This document shows, piece after piece, positions 10,390-21,949 of a stretch of DNA of 64,000 nt (positions within the stretch are counted from its first letter, which is position 1; every line of letters begins with the position of its first letter). The notes below the pieces were generated by a model. It was given only the letters and a program-made list of their open reading frames with translations. It did not search any database and was not told the DNA's origin. The position numbers were made by a program, and so were the translations under genes. The stretch spans positions 21,434,748-21,498,747 of the forward strand of contig ML664199.1 in assembly GCA_007570785.1 (NCBI GenBank), in the 5' to 3' direction. The stretch is from Antilocapra americana (taxonomy: Eukaryota > Chordata > Mammalia > Artiodactyla > Antilocapridae).

Positions 10390-11990
10390 TAATCTGACCT
10401 GAAATCTTCCTAAATTGGAAATGTCAAAAAAGAATATGTTTAGCATATTTAGTAAATTAAAATAGAGGATAAAAATGAGTAAGAGAGAGGAGTTTATTTA
10501 TTTAAAACAATGACCAAGAAAGTATAAAATTAACCAGGGATCAATGAAAGAAAAATGTAGTAATTGAAATTTAAAACTCAATACTTACTTCCAAAATCAA
10601 ATTAGACACAGATAAAAAGAGAGTTAATAATCTGGAAAACATAGCTGAAGAAATTATCTGAAATGTAGTACAGAAAAACAAAAAGAACACATCATTGAGT
10701 TATTAGGAGACATGGAGGAGAGAATCTAAAGCACATATATTTGGAAGTTTTATAAGAGAAGATAGAAGCAACATTTGAAGATAAAAAGCTAACAATTTTT
10801 CAGAACCAGTGAAAAATACCTATCCTTAGATTTACAAAATCCCAAATAGGATAAATTTTAAAAATCTACTTTTAAGTATATAATGCTAAAACTGGATATC
10901 AGCAAAGACAAAGAGAGCATCTCAAAATGATACAGAAAAAAATAAATTGTCTAAATAAGTATGATGGTAAAGTAATACTTGACTTCTTATCAGTAGCAAT
11001 GGAAGCCAGAGACAATAGAGTATCTTCAGTGCCCTGAAAAAAAATATGAACCTAGAATTCTATATTCAACAATATTTTATCAAGGGTAAGGGTAAAATAA
11101 GAAGGTTTCCATGTGAAAATTCTGAGATGGAAGGAAGTATAATAATAAAAATGTAATTAACATTTTTGGAAGTTACTAAAAAAATATTGACTATATAAAG
11201 CAATACTTAAACTTTTCTGTTTGTAAAAGAGAAAAATGAAATAAAAATCCATAAAGCAATAATGCATAAAAATGGAAGGAGTTATCAGAGTTATCTAACA
11301 CTTGTTCCAGAAGGAGAGTGAAAATAATGATTAGCTTTAAAGTTTTATATATTCATAGGCATGGTTAGATTCCTAATGTAATCACTAAAAGAAATAAAAA
11401 TCAAGTAGAAAGAAAAACTGTAATCAGAGGCTATATTTTATTCATTCAAAAGAAGAAAATAAGGGCAGCAAAAACAAACATAGAAAAGATGTGATCAACT
11501 TTTACTTCAAAATAGGATAGAAATAAACCTGAGTCCATCAATAATTATAATAAATCTAAATGGAAAGACAAATAGACATATGTAGTACATTAAAATGCAA
11601 ATAGGTTGAATATATAAGAATGCAAAAGGTATCCATCTAATCCTATCCAAAATAAAGAAAAGGAGAAAGAAAAGAAAAAAGCTAGTGAGACAATACAGAC
11701 GTTAATCTGAAAAGAATTGCTCAGATTAAAGGAGATAACTAGGTAATGATGAGTAACTCAATGCAATGAAAAATAAAAGAAGTTTTAAATATTAAACAAC
11801 TATATAAAGCAGCATTTTGTTCTCAAAAATATGCATAACAAAAATTAAGATAAATACAAGTATAAATGAATTCCTTATATTGGAACATTTAGCTATATCT
11901 ATCATTAATTAAGAAAAATAAATCAAGATATTGATTTGAGGGGTAATTTACAAGCTGGATCTAACAAATATATACAGAATATGTTTTCCT
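10390..11990 (+). mobile_element. Ancient L1M-type body fragment
   Basis: Several blocks resemble the region between ORF1 and ORF2 and the start of ORF2 in old mammalian L1M elements: ATGGAAGCCAGAGACAATAG, ACCTAGAATTCTATATTC, TAATCACTAAAAGAAATAAA, and GGATCTAACAAATATATAC near the end. All frames are broken. The A-rich plus strand fits an L1 sense strand. This is recall-based; an L1 protein search would settle it. Confidence 0.6.
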
Positions 11991-12039
11991 TTTCTTTTGT
12001 TCTTCTTTTCTTCTGTTCCTTCAAAACTTAGAGTGAATT

Positions 12040-12840
12040 TCAGATGTGTTATTATATCACCTCTACATAATCCTGCAAAAGATTCTCAAAAACATGAACT
12101 TGTTTTTACATAATTATATGTTTCCCCAATGGCTCACCAGTAAAGAATCTGCCTACAGTGCAGGGTTGGAAGATCCTTGGGTTGGAAGATCCCCTGGAGG
12201 AGAAATGGCAACATACTCCAGTATTCTTGTCCAGAAAATCAATGGACAGAGAAGCCTGGTGGGCTACAGTCCATGGGGTCGCAAAGAGTCGGACATTACT
12301 GAGCGCACACTCAACCATATATATGTCTGATAAAATTATCGATATTTTATTGATATCACCCAAAATCCAGTCCACACTATTAAAATTACCCTGATTGTCT
12401 AAGAATGTTTCATACTTGGTTGATTAGAAATAAGATCAAAAGAGCTGTTTTCCTTTAGTCTCCTTTGTTTTTTCTTTAAGCCACTGACATTAAAGAAACT
12501 GGTCATTTCTAAAAGAGATGTCACATTCTGGATTTATCTGATCTCTTCACTGCGTGTTAATTAACTTGTTCCTCATTCCTTCTTTATTCTCTATAAATGG
12601 AATTTAAGTCTAAGGGTTTGAATAGATTCCATCTCAGTTTGGAAGTGGAGAGGGTGAAAGTACTTAATATTGCATTACAACAAGATAGCACCAAATCTGT
12701 TTGGTCTTCTGTTAGTAATCCAAAGATCAGTTGGTTCATGTGGTCAGTCTGTGAGCCCTCCAGCCTTCATTCTCCATCAGCTTTTCTCCTAATGATTTTA
12801 TTCATGTTGACCATTGTCTGAACCTAGTATTTCAGTAGAT
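12040..12840 (-). mobile_element. Old L1M-like fragment, split by Bov-tA
   Basis: AAAATCCAGTCCACACT, the following ATTGTCTAAGAATG, and TTAACTTGTTCCTCATTCC resemble a widespread old L1M 3' region read on the minus strand. Divergence is high. A Bov-tA interrupts it at 12119-12313. Confidence 0.4.
12119..12313 (+). mobile_element. Bov-tA SINE
   Basis: Head GTTTCCCCAATGGCTCACCAG, BovA body with a small local duplication (TTGGAAGATCC occurs twice, near 12165 and 12184), and end GGACATTACTGAGCGCACAC. The duplicated 11-mer is a private feature of this copy. Confidence 0.85.
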
Positions 12841-13326
12841 TTTGCAAAATAAAATCTATTAGTTTCAAGTACACATAGAATATTTGTGAAAACGCAACAC
12901 ATTTTGCCATAAAGGAAGTATCAAAACATAAATGTATATTGAAAGTTGGTATCATGGAAACTACCTTCTATTATCATTATGAAATTAAAATGGAACTAAA
13001 AGGTAGCTTGGAAAAATGTCAATACATTTCAATTCTTTTTCAGTCAACTTTAAACGTGATATGAGGTATGAGAAAAAATTATGTGAGTTTTTAATGATAA
13101 TTTAAATGAAAATTTAAAATTCCTAAACAAAATATTAGAACACTGACATCTAACAATGTGTAACAAAGTGAGATTCTCTCCAGAAGAAAGATTAATTAAA
13201 ATTAGAAATATCACATAATGTAGTTACCAACCTGAGAGATGAAAGGGCAAAAATAGCATGAACAGAGTAAAATCCTTCAATAAATTAAACATATATTTAT
13301 AGTTTTTATTTAAAAAAAATCATGAA

Positions 13327-13745
13327 GCAGAAGGGCTGCCATCCAAAAGTCTACAAGCAATAAGTGCTGGAGAGGATGTGGAGAAAAGGGAACCCTCTTA
13401 CACTGTTGGTGGGAATGCAAACTAGTACAGCCACTATGGAGAACAGTGTGGAGATTCCTTAAAAAACTGAAAATAGAACTGCCATATGACCCAGCAATCC
13501 TACTGCTGGGCATACACACCGAGGAAACCAGAATTGAAACAGACACATGTACCCCAATGTTCATTGCTGCATTGTTTACAATAGCCAGGACATGGAAGCA
13601 ACCTAGATGCCCATCAACTGATGAATGGATAAGAAAGCTGTTGTACATATACACAATGGAATATTACTCAGCATTAAAAAAAATTCATTTGAATCAGTTC
13701 TCCTCAGGTGGACGGAACTGGAGCCTATTATCCAGAGTGAAGTAA
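13327..13745 (+). pseudogene. L1 ORF2p C-terminal Cys-rich fragment
   Basis: One open frame runs from the truncation point to the natural ORF2 stop. It shows the C-x3-C ... H-x4-C zinc-knuckle-like motif (CWRGCGEK at 13365-13388, then LLHCWWEC), followed by [25 protein letters not shown], and TMEYYSALK near the end. This is the extreme C-terminus of the L1 endonuclease/reverse transcriptase protein, about 140 residues; both catalytic domains are missing. It remains open only because the insertion is fairly young, not because it is likely to be expressed. Confidence 0.9.
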
Positions 13746-14149
13746 GCCAGAAGGAAAAACAAAAATACAGTATACTAATGCATATATATGGAATTTAGAA
13801 AGATGGTAATGAGAACCCTGTATGTGGGACAGCAAAAGAAACGCAGATGTATAGAACAGTCTCGTGGACTCTGTGGAAGAGGGCAAGCGTGGGATGATAT
13901 GGGAGAATGGCATTGAAACATGTTAATTATCATATGATAAATGATATCAATCACCAGCCCAGGTTTGATGCTCGGGGCTGGTGCACCGGAATGACCCAGG
14001 GGGAGGGAATCGGGAGGCAGGAGGGAGGGGAGTTCTGGAGGGTGAGCATATGTATACCCATGGTGGATTCATGTCAATATATGGCAAAACCAACACAATA
14101 AAAATAAATAAATAAAATAAATAAATAAAAATAAAAATAAAAAATAAAT
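13327..14149 (+). mobile_element. Bovid L1, 5'-truncated, with 13-bp target duplication
   Basis: Carries the last part of ORF2, the 3' UTR (GATGCTCGGGGCTGGTGCACC, G-rich GGGAGGCAGGAGGGAGGGG) and an A-rich tail of AAAT/AAAAT repeats from about 14097. AAAAAATCATGAA is found at the left edge (ending 13326) and again after the tail (14150-14162). About 820 bp survive of a roughly 6-8 kb element. Confidence 0.92.
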
Positions 14150-14374
14150 AAAAAATCATGAAAGAAAAGGAAGAAAAAGAATTTAGTAAAGTAGAAATAG
14201 AAAGAAATTACATTAATTTGATGATTAGTAATGTACAAGACATAGAACAATGAAAACATTGGCTTTAAAATGGTAAAAAATAGAAGAGTGCCTTCTCTCT
14301 CCAATTCTGTTTGACATTATATTATAAACTTTAGCTAGTTCAGTAAAGGAAAAAAATGTACAGGAGAGGCCACA

Positions 14375-14590
14375 TGATATAATATTTAACAGTATAGATT
14401 TTGGACCAGACTGCCTAGGTTTAAATCAATTCTATATTGCTTCTCCTCTCTGTGCTTCAGTTTCTAGTCTTAAGTTGGAGAAAATAATACCTACCTCAGT
14501 GGAGGTTGTGAAAGTTAAATTAGTTACTATTTAAAAGTGCTTAAAGCAGTGCTTAGGAAATAGTAAATACTATATGTGTTAAGTAAAATG
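14375..14590 (+). mobile_element. MIR SINE
   Basis: GACCAGACTGCCTAGGTTTAA, TCTGTGCTTCAGTTTC, ATAATACCTACCTCAG and CAGTGCTTAGGAAATAGTAA follow the MIR consensus in order from the central core to the 3' end. Confidence 0.8.
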
Positions 14591-14660
14591 AATTGGAAAA
14601 ATATCCTATTTTCATTAGTCGGAGATGACAAGATTTGGCTGTATAGAAAACTCAATACAG

Positions 14661-15137
14661 TCAAGTTCAATTCGGTTCAGTACCTCAGTCGTGTCTGACT
14701 CTTTGTGAACCCATGGACTGCAGCACACCAGGCCTCCCTGTCCATCACCAACTCCTAGAGCCTACCCAAACTCATGTACATCACATCGGTGATGCCATCC
14801 AACCATCTCATCCTATGTCATCCCTTCTCCCCCCGCCTTCAATCTTTCCCAGCATCAGGGTCTTTTCAAATGAGTCAGTTCTTCACATCAGGTGGCCAAA
14901 GGATTGGAGTTTCAGCTTCAATATCAGTCCTCCCAATGAATATTCAGGACTGATTTCCTTTAGGATGGACTGGTTGGATCTCCTTCCAGTCCAAGGGACT
15001 CTCAAGAGTCTTCTCCAACACTACAGGTAAAAAGCATCAATTCTTTGGTATTCAGCTTTCTTTACAGTCCAACTCTCACATCCATACATGACTACTGGAA
15101 AAACCATAGCCTTGACTAGACAGACCTTTGTTGGCAT
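14661..15137 (-). mobile_element. BovB 3' segment of a 5'-inverted insertion
   Basis: The 3' end of BovB in minus orientation: tail-side GTGTCTGACTCTTTGTG, CAATCTTTCCCAGCATCAGG, GGATGGACTGGTTGGATC, to ACAGACCTTTGTTGGCA. At 15137 it changes abruptly to plus-strand BovB endonuclease sequence. A near-perfect target duplication bounds the pair (14647-14660 and 15513-15526; 13 of 14 bases match with one extra C). Confidence 0.88.
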
Positions 15138-15512
15138 GGACTGGAATGGGTGAATTTAACTCAGATGACCATTATATCTACTACTGTGGGCAAGAATCCC
15201 TTAGAAGAAATGCAGACTATGTAGTAGCCCTCATAGTCAACAAATGAGTCTGAAATGCAGTACTTGGATGCAACCTCAAAAATGACAGAATGATCGCTGT
15301 CCATTTCCAAGGCAAACTATTCAATATTACAGTAATCCATTACTGGTTTATGCCCCGACTAGTAATGCTGAAGAAGCTGAAGTTGAAAGGTTCTTTGAAG
15401 ACCTACAAGACCTTATAGAACTAATACCCAAAAAAGATGTCCTTTTCATTATAGGGGACTGGAATGCAAAAGTAGGAAGTCAAGAAACACCTGGAGTAAC
15501 AGGCAAATTTGG
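15138..15512 (+). mobile_element. BovB endonuclease-region segment, inverted
   Basis: TGGACTGGAATGGGTGAATT, GAAATGCAGTACTTGGATGC, and TTCATTATAGGGGACTGGAA (coding for the GDWN motif of the AP-type endonuclease) run on the plus strand. In the parent element this DNA lies about 2 kb upstream of, and in the same sense as, the 3' segment; here it is inverted against it. The frame carries several stops. Confidence 0.88.
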
Positions 15513-15924
15513 AAAATCAATACAATATAGATTCATTTATCACCACTAATTCAATAGTAAAGCAGTTTTGTTAACACCAAATCAACATATAAAAACGAGT
15601 AATATTGCTACATACCAATAGCTAATGTTAGAAAGCATATTTTTAAAAAGATACCTTTACAATGGCATTAAAGGTAAATAAGGTGTCTGGTGAAATTTCT
15701 AACAAAGTGTGTATATGCTATTTGTGGAAAAAGAAAACTTTATTGAAATATGATAAGCAAATCTAAATAGAGCTTTACCATGTTAATAGATAGGAAAATT
15801 CAGTAGTGTAAATCTGTTGATTTTTCCTAAATTGATCTACAGAATTGTGACTGTCATTTTTTCCCAGTATGACCACAGCAAGATTTCCTTTCTCATCTAT
15901 TCTCCCTACAATGCCTTATTGTCA

Positions 15925-16396
15925 TTTCTGTCATAGGGAGGTGAGGGTGGGACTCTGTGCTCATCTCCTTTCATTTAAGTTGTGGCAGAAATGATGATAT
16001 CTTATACTGAGTTTAAGTCATAAATGTTGATGCAACATCTGCCTGAACCTCTTGCAACTCTTGTTTGTTCTAGAAATCTAGTCCTTGTGTTGTGGGGAAT
16101 TAGAGAAACAACACGGAGAAGAGGTGTGAATAGTTATGGCCAACATTCCCAGCTGAGGTCCCAGCTGACATCCAGCTTCAACCTCCCGACTTGTGAATGA
16201 CTGGTCTTAAGATGTGTCCAGTCTCCACCGTCACCAGAGAGAAACCATACGAAAGATCCCAAGAGAGAACCGGCCAGTTGATCCTTGCTGACTCCCAGAA
16301 CTATGACACATAAAAAACAAAATGATTATTCTTTTATGCCACTTAGTTTAGGGTGATCCATAACAAAATAACAAATATCTAGAACAACTTTTGCTA
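15925..16396 (+). mobile_element. MLT1-type LTR (ERVL-MaLR fossil)
   Basis: CCCAGCTGAGGTCCCAGCTGA, CATCCAGCTTCAACCTCC, and near the end TTATGCCACTTAGTTTAGGG followed by AACAAATATCTAGAAC match the downstream half of MLT1 LTRs. The upstream half (GGGAGGTGAGGGTGGGACTC) fits less well. No internal retroviral sequence accompanies it, so it is a solo LTR. Confidence 0.7.
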
Positions 16397-16745
16397 TTTA
16401 AAATTCCTATGATAAGTTTTAACCTGTAAGTTAATCCTGAAGTGACAGATATTTCTAAGCAAAGGAAAGGACAGTGAGGAGGCTTTCCTTGTCAGACATC
16501 AAAAATTATCATAAAGGTATAGAAACTAAATATGTGATAGTGCCACACAGATAGACAAATTGCTTAATGAAACAGAAGGAAAATCTCAGCTATATAGGAA
16601 GCCCACATCAGTAAAAGGCCATCTTTGTAAGCTAGCTTCCTGTGTAAGAGATGGCATTGAAATCAACAGGGAAAGGATTAACTTTAATAACTGATTCTGG
16701 GGGTAAAAAGAGTTATCTAATAAGGGTGCTTTATAAAATTTAGAA

Positions 16746-17201
16746 TATTACTCAGCATTAAAAAAAAATTCATTTGAATCAGTTCTACTCAGGTGGGCGG
16801 AACTGGAGCCTATTATCCAGAGTGAAGTAAGCCAGGAGGTAAAACAACAATACAGTATACTAATGCATATATATGGAATTTAGAAAGAATGTAACGAGAA
16901 CACTGCATGTGAGACAGCAAAAGGAACACAGATGTGTAGAACAGATTTGTGGACTCTGTTGAAGAGGGCAAGGGTGGGATGATATGGGAGAATGGCATTG
17001 AAACATGTTAATTATCATATGTGAAATCAATCGCCAGCCCAGGATTGATGCTCGGGGCTGGTGCACCGAGATGTCCCAGGGTGAGGGAGGAGGGAGGGAG
17101 GAGGGAGGGGGGTTCTGGAGGGGGAGCATATGTAAACTCATGGCGGTTTCATGTCATTGTATGGCAAAACCAACACAATAAAGAAAATTTAAAAAAATAA
17201 A
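16746..17201 (+). mobile_element. Bovid L1, short 3' copy with 13-bp target duplication
   Basis: Begins in the last codons of ORF2 (TATTACTCAGCATTA), then the same 3' UTR as the copy at 13.3 kb (GATGCTCGGGGCTGGTGCACC) and an A-rich tail. ATAAAATTTAGAA at 16733-16745 is repeated exactly at 17202-17214. It lies about 2.6 kb from the other copy, in the same orientation. Confidence 0.93.
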
Positions 17202-17529
17202 ATAAAATTTAGAAGATAATATAAAAGAAAAATTTGACCCATTTTTCTTGGTAGCATAATTTTTTAAACTTTTGAAAGTATGTAATTGTTGCAATATTTT
17301 AAGCCAAAAGGTAGAAACTTCCTAACACTCAAAAAACGTGTCTAATAATTCTGCATGCCAAGTCACAATAATTATCTCTTAAATCCAGAGTGTCTTTCTT
17401 CAAAAGTTAAGTGGCCAAAGGCTGCTTTTATTTTAGGTATATATCTGGAAGTGATTTGTCATTATTCTCTCTGACCATCCCCTAAGTGATGTTCCATGAA
17501 GATAGTCCTAGTGTGCCCCTCATTCTTTT

Positions 17530-17742
17530 TGTGCTGTGCTTAGGTGCTCAGTCATGTCCGACTCTTTGTGACCTCATGGACTGTAGTCTACCAGGCTCCT
17601 CTGTCCATGGGGATTCTCTGGGCAAGAATACTGGAGTGGGCTGCCATGCCCTCCTCCAGGGGATCGTCCAAATAAAGGGACTGAACTCAGATCTCCCACA
17701 TTGCAGGTGGATTCTTTACTGTCTGAGTCACCTGGGAAGCCT
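17530..17742 (-). mobile_element. Bov-tA SINE
   Basis: Tail-to-head order TGCTCAGTCATGTCCGACTC to CTGAGTCACCTGGGAAGCC. CCTCATTCT upstream (17518-17526) and CCTTCATTCT at the right edge form a likely imperfect target duplication. Confidence 0.9.
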
Positions 17743-17754
17743 GTCCTTCATTCT

Positions 17755-19735
17755 ACAGAAACACAAAAATATTCCAGTTGTAGAAAATGAGAAGACAGTA
17801 TGTGTTATTTATCTACTGAACTCTGTCACCATTAACAACTACTTGAATCACTTTTTTTTTCTTTTTGCCAGAATTAGTTTGATAAATGCCTTTGTTTTCC
17901 ATTTTCCTTAATCAGTATAGACAGAGCCGAAGGGTGCCTCCTTCTCTGAACACAGGCTCTCCCACTGCGCAAATCATGCTAGTGCTCTTGATTGACATGA
18001 CCCAGCACTGTCAACTGTTTGACTCCAGTGACTTGTCAGGCAAGAACGTCTGAAAGCAGAGTGACTGTTTAAGTACGTAAATGCACAGCAAATAACTGCT
18101 TGCCTGTTTTTCTTCACTAGGGCTGTCTCATGAAGTACTGTATTATTATAGATAATCTACAATGAATAAAAGACAAAGCATTCCATATTCAAAATACACA
18201 CACATTTGCCAAGTTGACTGAACCTGTGATTTTTCAAAATAAAAGATGCAAATATTTATTTGAAAAATGATACAATTAAGAGGGACTCACTACAGAGCAG
18301 TAACTACACATGCTGTATAACCAAACTGTAGCACCAATAAACAGGTTTTCCCAATAGGCACCTTTTGTCAATAAGATTAGTAAAACTCAAATTAGTGCCA
18401 AGAAAGCTCTTTCATGCTTCAACAGGGCATAGTTTGCTTGACGTAATGATGATCAGTTATGTGTAATTATCTGGTTATCCAAAAAATTTTTAAAAAAGGA
18501 ACTTGCCTAAGCTAATTTGGTGTGCTCCATTATAGGTTTTCATTTAGACTCTGAATTATTTAATGTTTATGTAGTCCTGAGATAAACTGCACAACTCAAA
18601 ACCAATTAAAAGATTTACCCCAATCCATAACTTGTAAATTGGCACAATGTGGTTGGATACTTAATATTATTGGGATTTTTTTGGAAACTAGTAGAGGCTT
18701 CAAAGAATAATGAGGTCTTCCAGAAGGGAGTAGTTTATAAATCATCAATCAATGAAAATGATTCATGAAATTATATCAATTTTAATATAAAACAACATAA
18801 TTCTTATCTCTTGTGTAGGTAGACTTTTAAGATGTATGAGAAAGTGAATTGCTTATACTATGTAAATGAAAATAATCATTCAGTGTCTAGCACCATCTTG
18901 CAAATCAGGAAAAATATTTAGATGCATATGCAGAGACTTTTTAGTCATTCTTATTCTTCTGGCTTACTTGGAAACACCATGAATTAAACTAATACTATTT
19001 TCTATTCAACCAGCATAAATTAACTTTGCTTCTTGGAACAATTTATTTTGAATACTTGCCCAATGAGTTAAAATGCTAAACTTTTATTTCCCAAGTGAGA
19101 TCTCTCTTCCTTATGGGAGATAACTTGATCTTGTTAATTATCAGGGGGTAAGAAAGGTGGTTATAACTTTTAAATTATTTCTATACTATTTAAATTTAAG
19201 ATAAATTTAAGATATATTTATACATGATACAGAGCTTGCATTGAATCATCTTGCATTTACAACATTATTGGTTGATAGGAATGCTTTGGCCACATGGGTT
19301 AGACAAAGAGAGGCTTGTTTTTCTCCTGTAATAAGAGATTTAGAGATAGGTAGGCAGCTGATGACATTGGTTCCATGACTCAGACTTGCTGAAGCTGATG
19401 TCAGCTGAATTGCACCTGAGCTTATCCTCATGGGCCCACAATGACTCCCCAGATCTAACACTGTGTTCACGTAAAGCTAAGAAGGACTAGGGGTGACAGG
19501 TGTCAGTACTTCCCACAGCTTTATCAGAAAGGCAAAGGCTTTCCCCCAATTCACTCCTGCAGTAGAATTTCTTTCATCTCATCCAACAGAAATCTGTCAC
19601 ATGGCCACCTCTAACTTCAAGGATAACTGGGAATATGAGTATTTTTCTTCATAGTAGAGATGGGCAAGGGAGAAAAAGAATGTCATCTAAAAAAATGATT
19701 TGTATGTTAATATTATTTGATATCTCATTATAGGC
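17755..19735. other. Repeat-poor stretch, possible conserved noncoding DNA
   Basis: About 2 kb with no repeat I recognise, unusual for this window. It is AT-rich, with TAATTA/AATTA-type homeodomain-like words (for example around 18440-18475 and 18520-18620). No open frame of substance. That it is conserved is only a guess from the absence of insertions. Confidence 0.3.
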
Positions 19736-19739
19736 AAGT

Positions 19740-19880
19740 AATTTAGTTGATTGCTTACACACATCGGAAAAGTGGAAATAGTATTTCCCTGTCTGTATCA
19801 GAACTGTGTGAAGTTTAAATGAGATGATTTACAGGAAATTGCTCTATAAACCAAAAGAATTAATAGCTTAGATGATCAGT
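19740..19880 (+). mobile_element. MIR 3' part
   Basis: AAATAGTATTTCCCTGTCTG followed by GTGTGAAGTTTAAATGAGATG matches the MIR region after the core. Diverged and without clear ends. Confidence 0.5.
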
Positions 19881-20497
19881 GCTGATATAACACAGCTTCA
19901 CAGTTACCACTACCATGAATCCCTTAGGTAGTTTGCCTCCATTTAGCCCCCCTATTTACAGAAACCCATTCTGCAGACCTGTAAACACAGTTGTTCTACA
20001 AATAATGGCATAGAGAAGTCTTAAGACATTCAGAATAAGTGCAGAGGGAAAAGACAAAGAAAAAAATCAATTAGTCATAAAATATTACAAAGAAATGAAA
20101 ATAAAGATGATTTAATGCAATTTATAATGTGCCTCCTAACTGTGAAAAACTCCATAAAAGGAAACATACAATTCTACAATATAAAAGTAGAAATTTTCTC
20201 TGAAATTAAGGGAAAAGATGATTATGTATATTTAAGGATATTATGCTCCATAAAAAGTTTGCTAAAATTTAGCTTGCTTAAAATATTGAACTTCAACTAA
20301 TTTAAAAATTATTGTTAGTCATTGAGGCAAAAAAGCAAGTATACTATCATATTTAAAAAAATCATGTTGACTTCCAACTTCTTAAAGTCACATTTGATTC
20401 CGAAGACCATAAGAAAATGCCTACAAAGTCCTACTGTTAAAAGTGTGAACCCCCAAAATTTATTATCCATGTATCAAAACCAAAACCAGATATTCTT

Positions 20498-20743
20498 TTT
20501 TTTTTTTATTGTTTTTGCCATACATTGTCATGATATCACCATGGGTTTACATATGCTTCCCCTCCGGGTCCCCCCTCCCTCCTCCCTCCCCCTTGGGAAA
20601 TCTCGCTGCACCAGTCCCGAGGATCAATCCTGGGCTGGCGATTGATTAGACACATGACAATTAACATGCTTCAATGCCCTTCTCCCATATCATCCCACCC
20701 TTACCCTCATCCACAAAGTCCACAAGTCTATTCTATACATCTG
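20498..20743 (-). mobile_element. Bovid L1, 246-bp 3' copy with 18-bp target duplication
   Basis: On the minus strand it starts at CAGATGTATAGAATAGAC and runs to the tail CAAAAACAAT plus poly-A (the T run at 20498-20509). CCAAAACCAGATATTCTT at 20480-20497 is repeated exactly at 20744-20761. It is the same 3' UTR family as the copies at 13.3 and 16.7 kb. Confidence 0.95.
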
Positions 20744-20971
20744 CCAAAACCAGATATTCTTAAGCACAGAAGGTCTAGGGAAGCACATTTGTGAACCTAT
20801 CTTGGAATAAAGAACTATATGAAGGTGAATACCAGGCAACAGAGAAAAGAATTAAATAACAGAAATTGAGAAGTGATGGATAGTGACTGTTAACTATATT
20901 AAATATAAACTTCAGATAACCAGTTGTAAAACTCAGTTTTTAGGACTGAATTTAAGTGTTATACACTACTG

Positions 20972-21538
20972 CAGATGGTGACTGCAGCCATGAAATTAAC
21001 GCTTACTCCTTGGAAGGAAAGTTATGACCAACCTGGATAGCATATTAAAAAGCAGAGACATTACTTTGCCAACAAAGGTCTGTCTAGTCAAGGCTATGGT
21101 TTTTCCAGTAGTCATGTATGCATGTGAGAGTTGGACAGTGAAGAAAACTGAGCAATGAAGAAGTGATACTTTTGAACTGTGGTGTTGGAGAAGACTCTTG
21201 AGAGTCCCTTGGACTGCAAGGAGATGCAACCAGTCCATCCTAAAGGAGATCAGTCCTGGGTGTTCATTGGAAGGATTGATATTGAAGCTGAACCTCCAAT
21301 ACTTTGGCCACCTCATGCAAAGAGTTGACTCATTGGAAAAGATCCTGATGCTAGGAAGGATTGGGGGCAGGAGGAGAAGGGGATGACAGAGGATGAGATG
21401 GCTGGATGGCATCACTGACTCAATGGACATGAGTTTGGGTAAACTCCGGGAGTTGGTGATGAACAGGGAGGCCTGGTATGCTGGATTTCATGGGGTCCCA
21501 AAGAGTCAGACATGACTGAGCGACTGAACTGAACTGAA
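20972..21538 (+). mobile_element. BovB, 5'-truncated (about 565 bp)
   Basis: Starts at GATGGTGACTGCAGCCATG, continues through AGCATATTAAAAAGCAGAG and GAGAAGACTCTTGAGAGTCC, and ends with the ACTGAACTGAACTGAATG tail. The truncation point is nearly the same base of BovB as in the copy at 58.8 kb. The encoded piece is the C-terminal end of the reverse transcriptase protein, with stops. Confidence 0.93.
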
Positions 21539-21754
21539 TGCAAAAATTATACCAAAAGCAGAAACATCAAGAGATAAACAAAAGGAGAAGTAGACAGGAT
21601 TTTACTTTGTTTCTTTGCCTGTTTCTAAAAGAAAATCAAACCTTTCTAAACTTGAAGCTTATTCTAGAAACATAACTTCAAACATCTAGTATTTTTATAA
21701 CATTTTATTTTAACATGTAGAAGCATATATTTTAAAGTAACACAATATAAAAAT

Positions 21755-21945
21755 ATCTATTTAAGAACAGACTTGTGGTTGCCAAGGGAGAGGGAGGATG
21801 ATGGAGGTATGGATTGGGAGTTTGGAATTAGCAAATGCAAACTATTATTACATATAGAACAAATAAACAACAAGGTCCTACTGTATACCACAGGGAAATG
21901 TGTTCAATATCCTGGATAAATCATAATGGAAATGATGATTGGATG
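21755..21945 (+). mobile_element. L1 3' UTR fragment
   Basis: GAACAGACTTGTGGTTGCCA, ATAAACAACAAGGTCCTACTG and CAATATCCTGGATAAATCATA are the L1 3' UTR in order. The 3' end is lost where the next SINE begins. Confidence 0.85.
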
Positions 21946-21949
21946 GATG

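Noticed and set aside
13446..13745. 99-residue open frame as a small gene
   Set aside because: It is the C-terminal end of L1 ORF2 in a 5'-truncated copy with target duplications.
13947..14304. Very hydrophobic minus-strand frames (F/I/Y-rich)
   Set aside because: They are translations of the A-rich L1 tail repeats read on the other strand.
14713..15030. 105-residue open frame with [13 protein letters not shown]
   Set aside because: An antisense frame of the BovB 3' end. The same peptide recurs in other BovB and Bov SINE copies in the window.
15925..16396. Intact endogenous retrovirus
   Set aside because: Only a decayed MaLR-type LTR is visible; no gag, pol or env remnant lies beside it.
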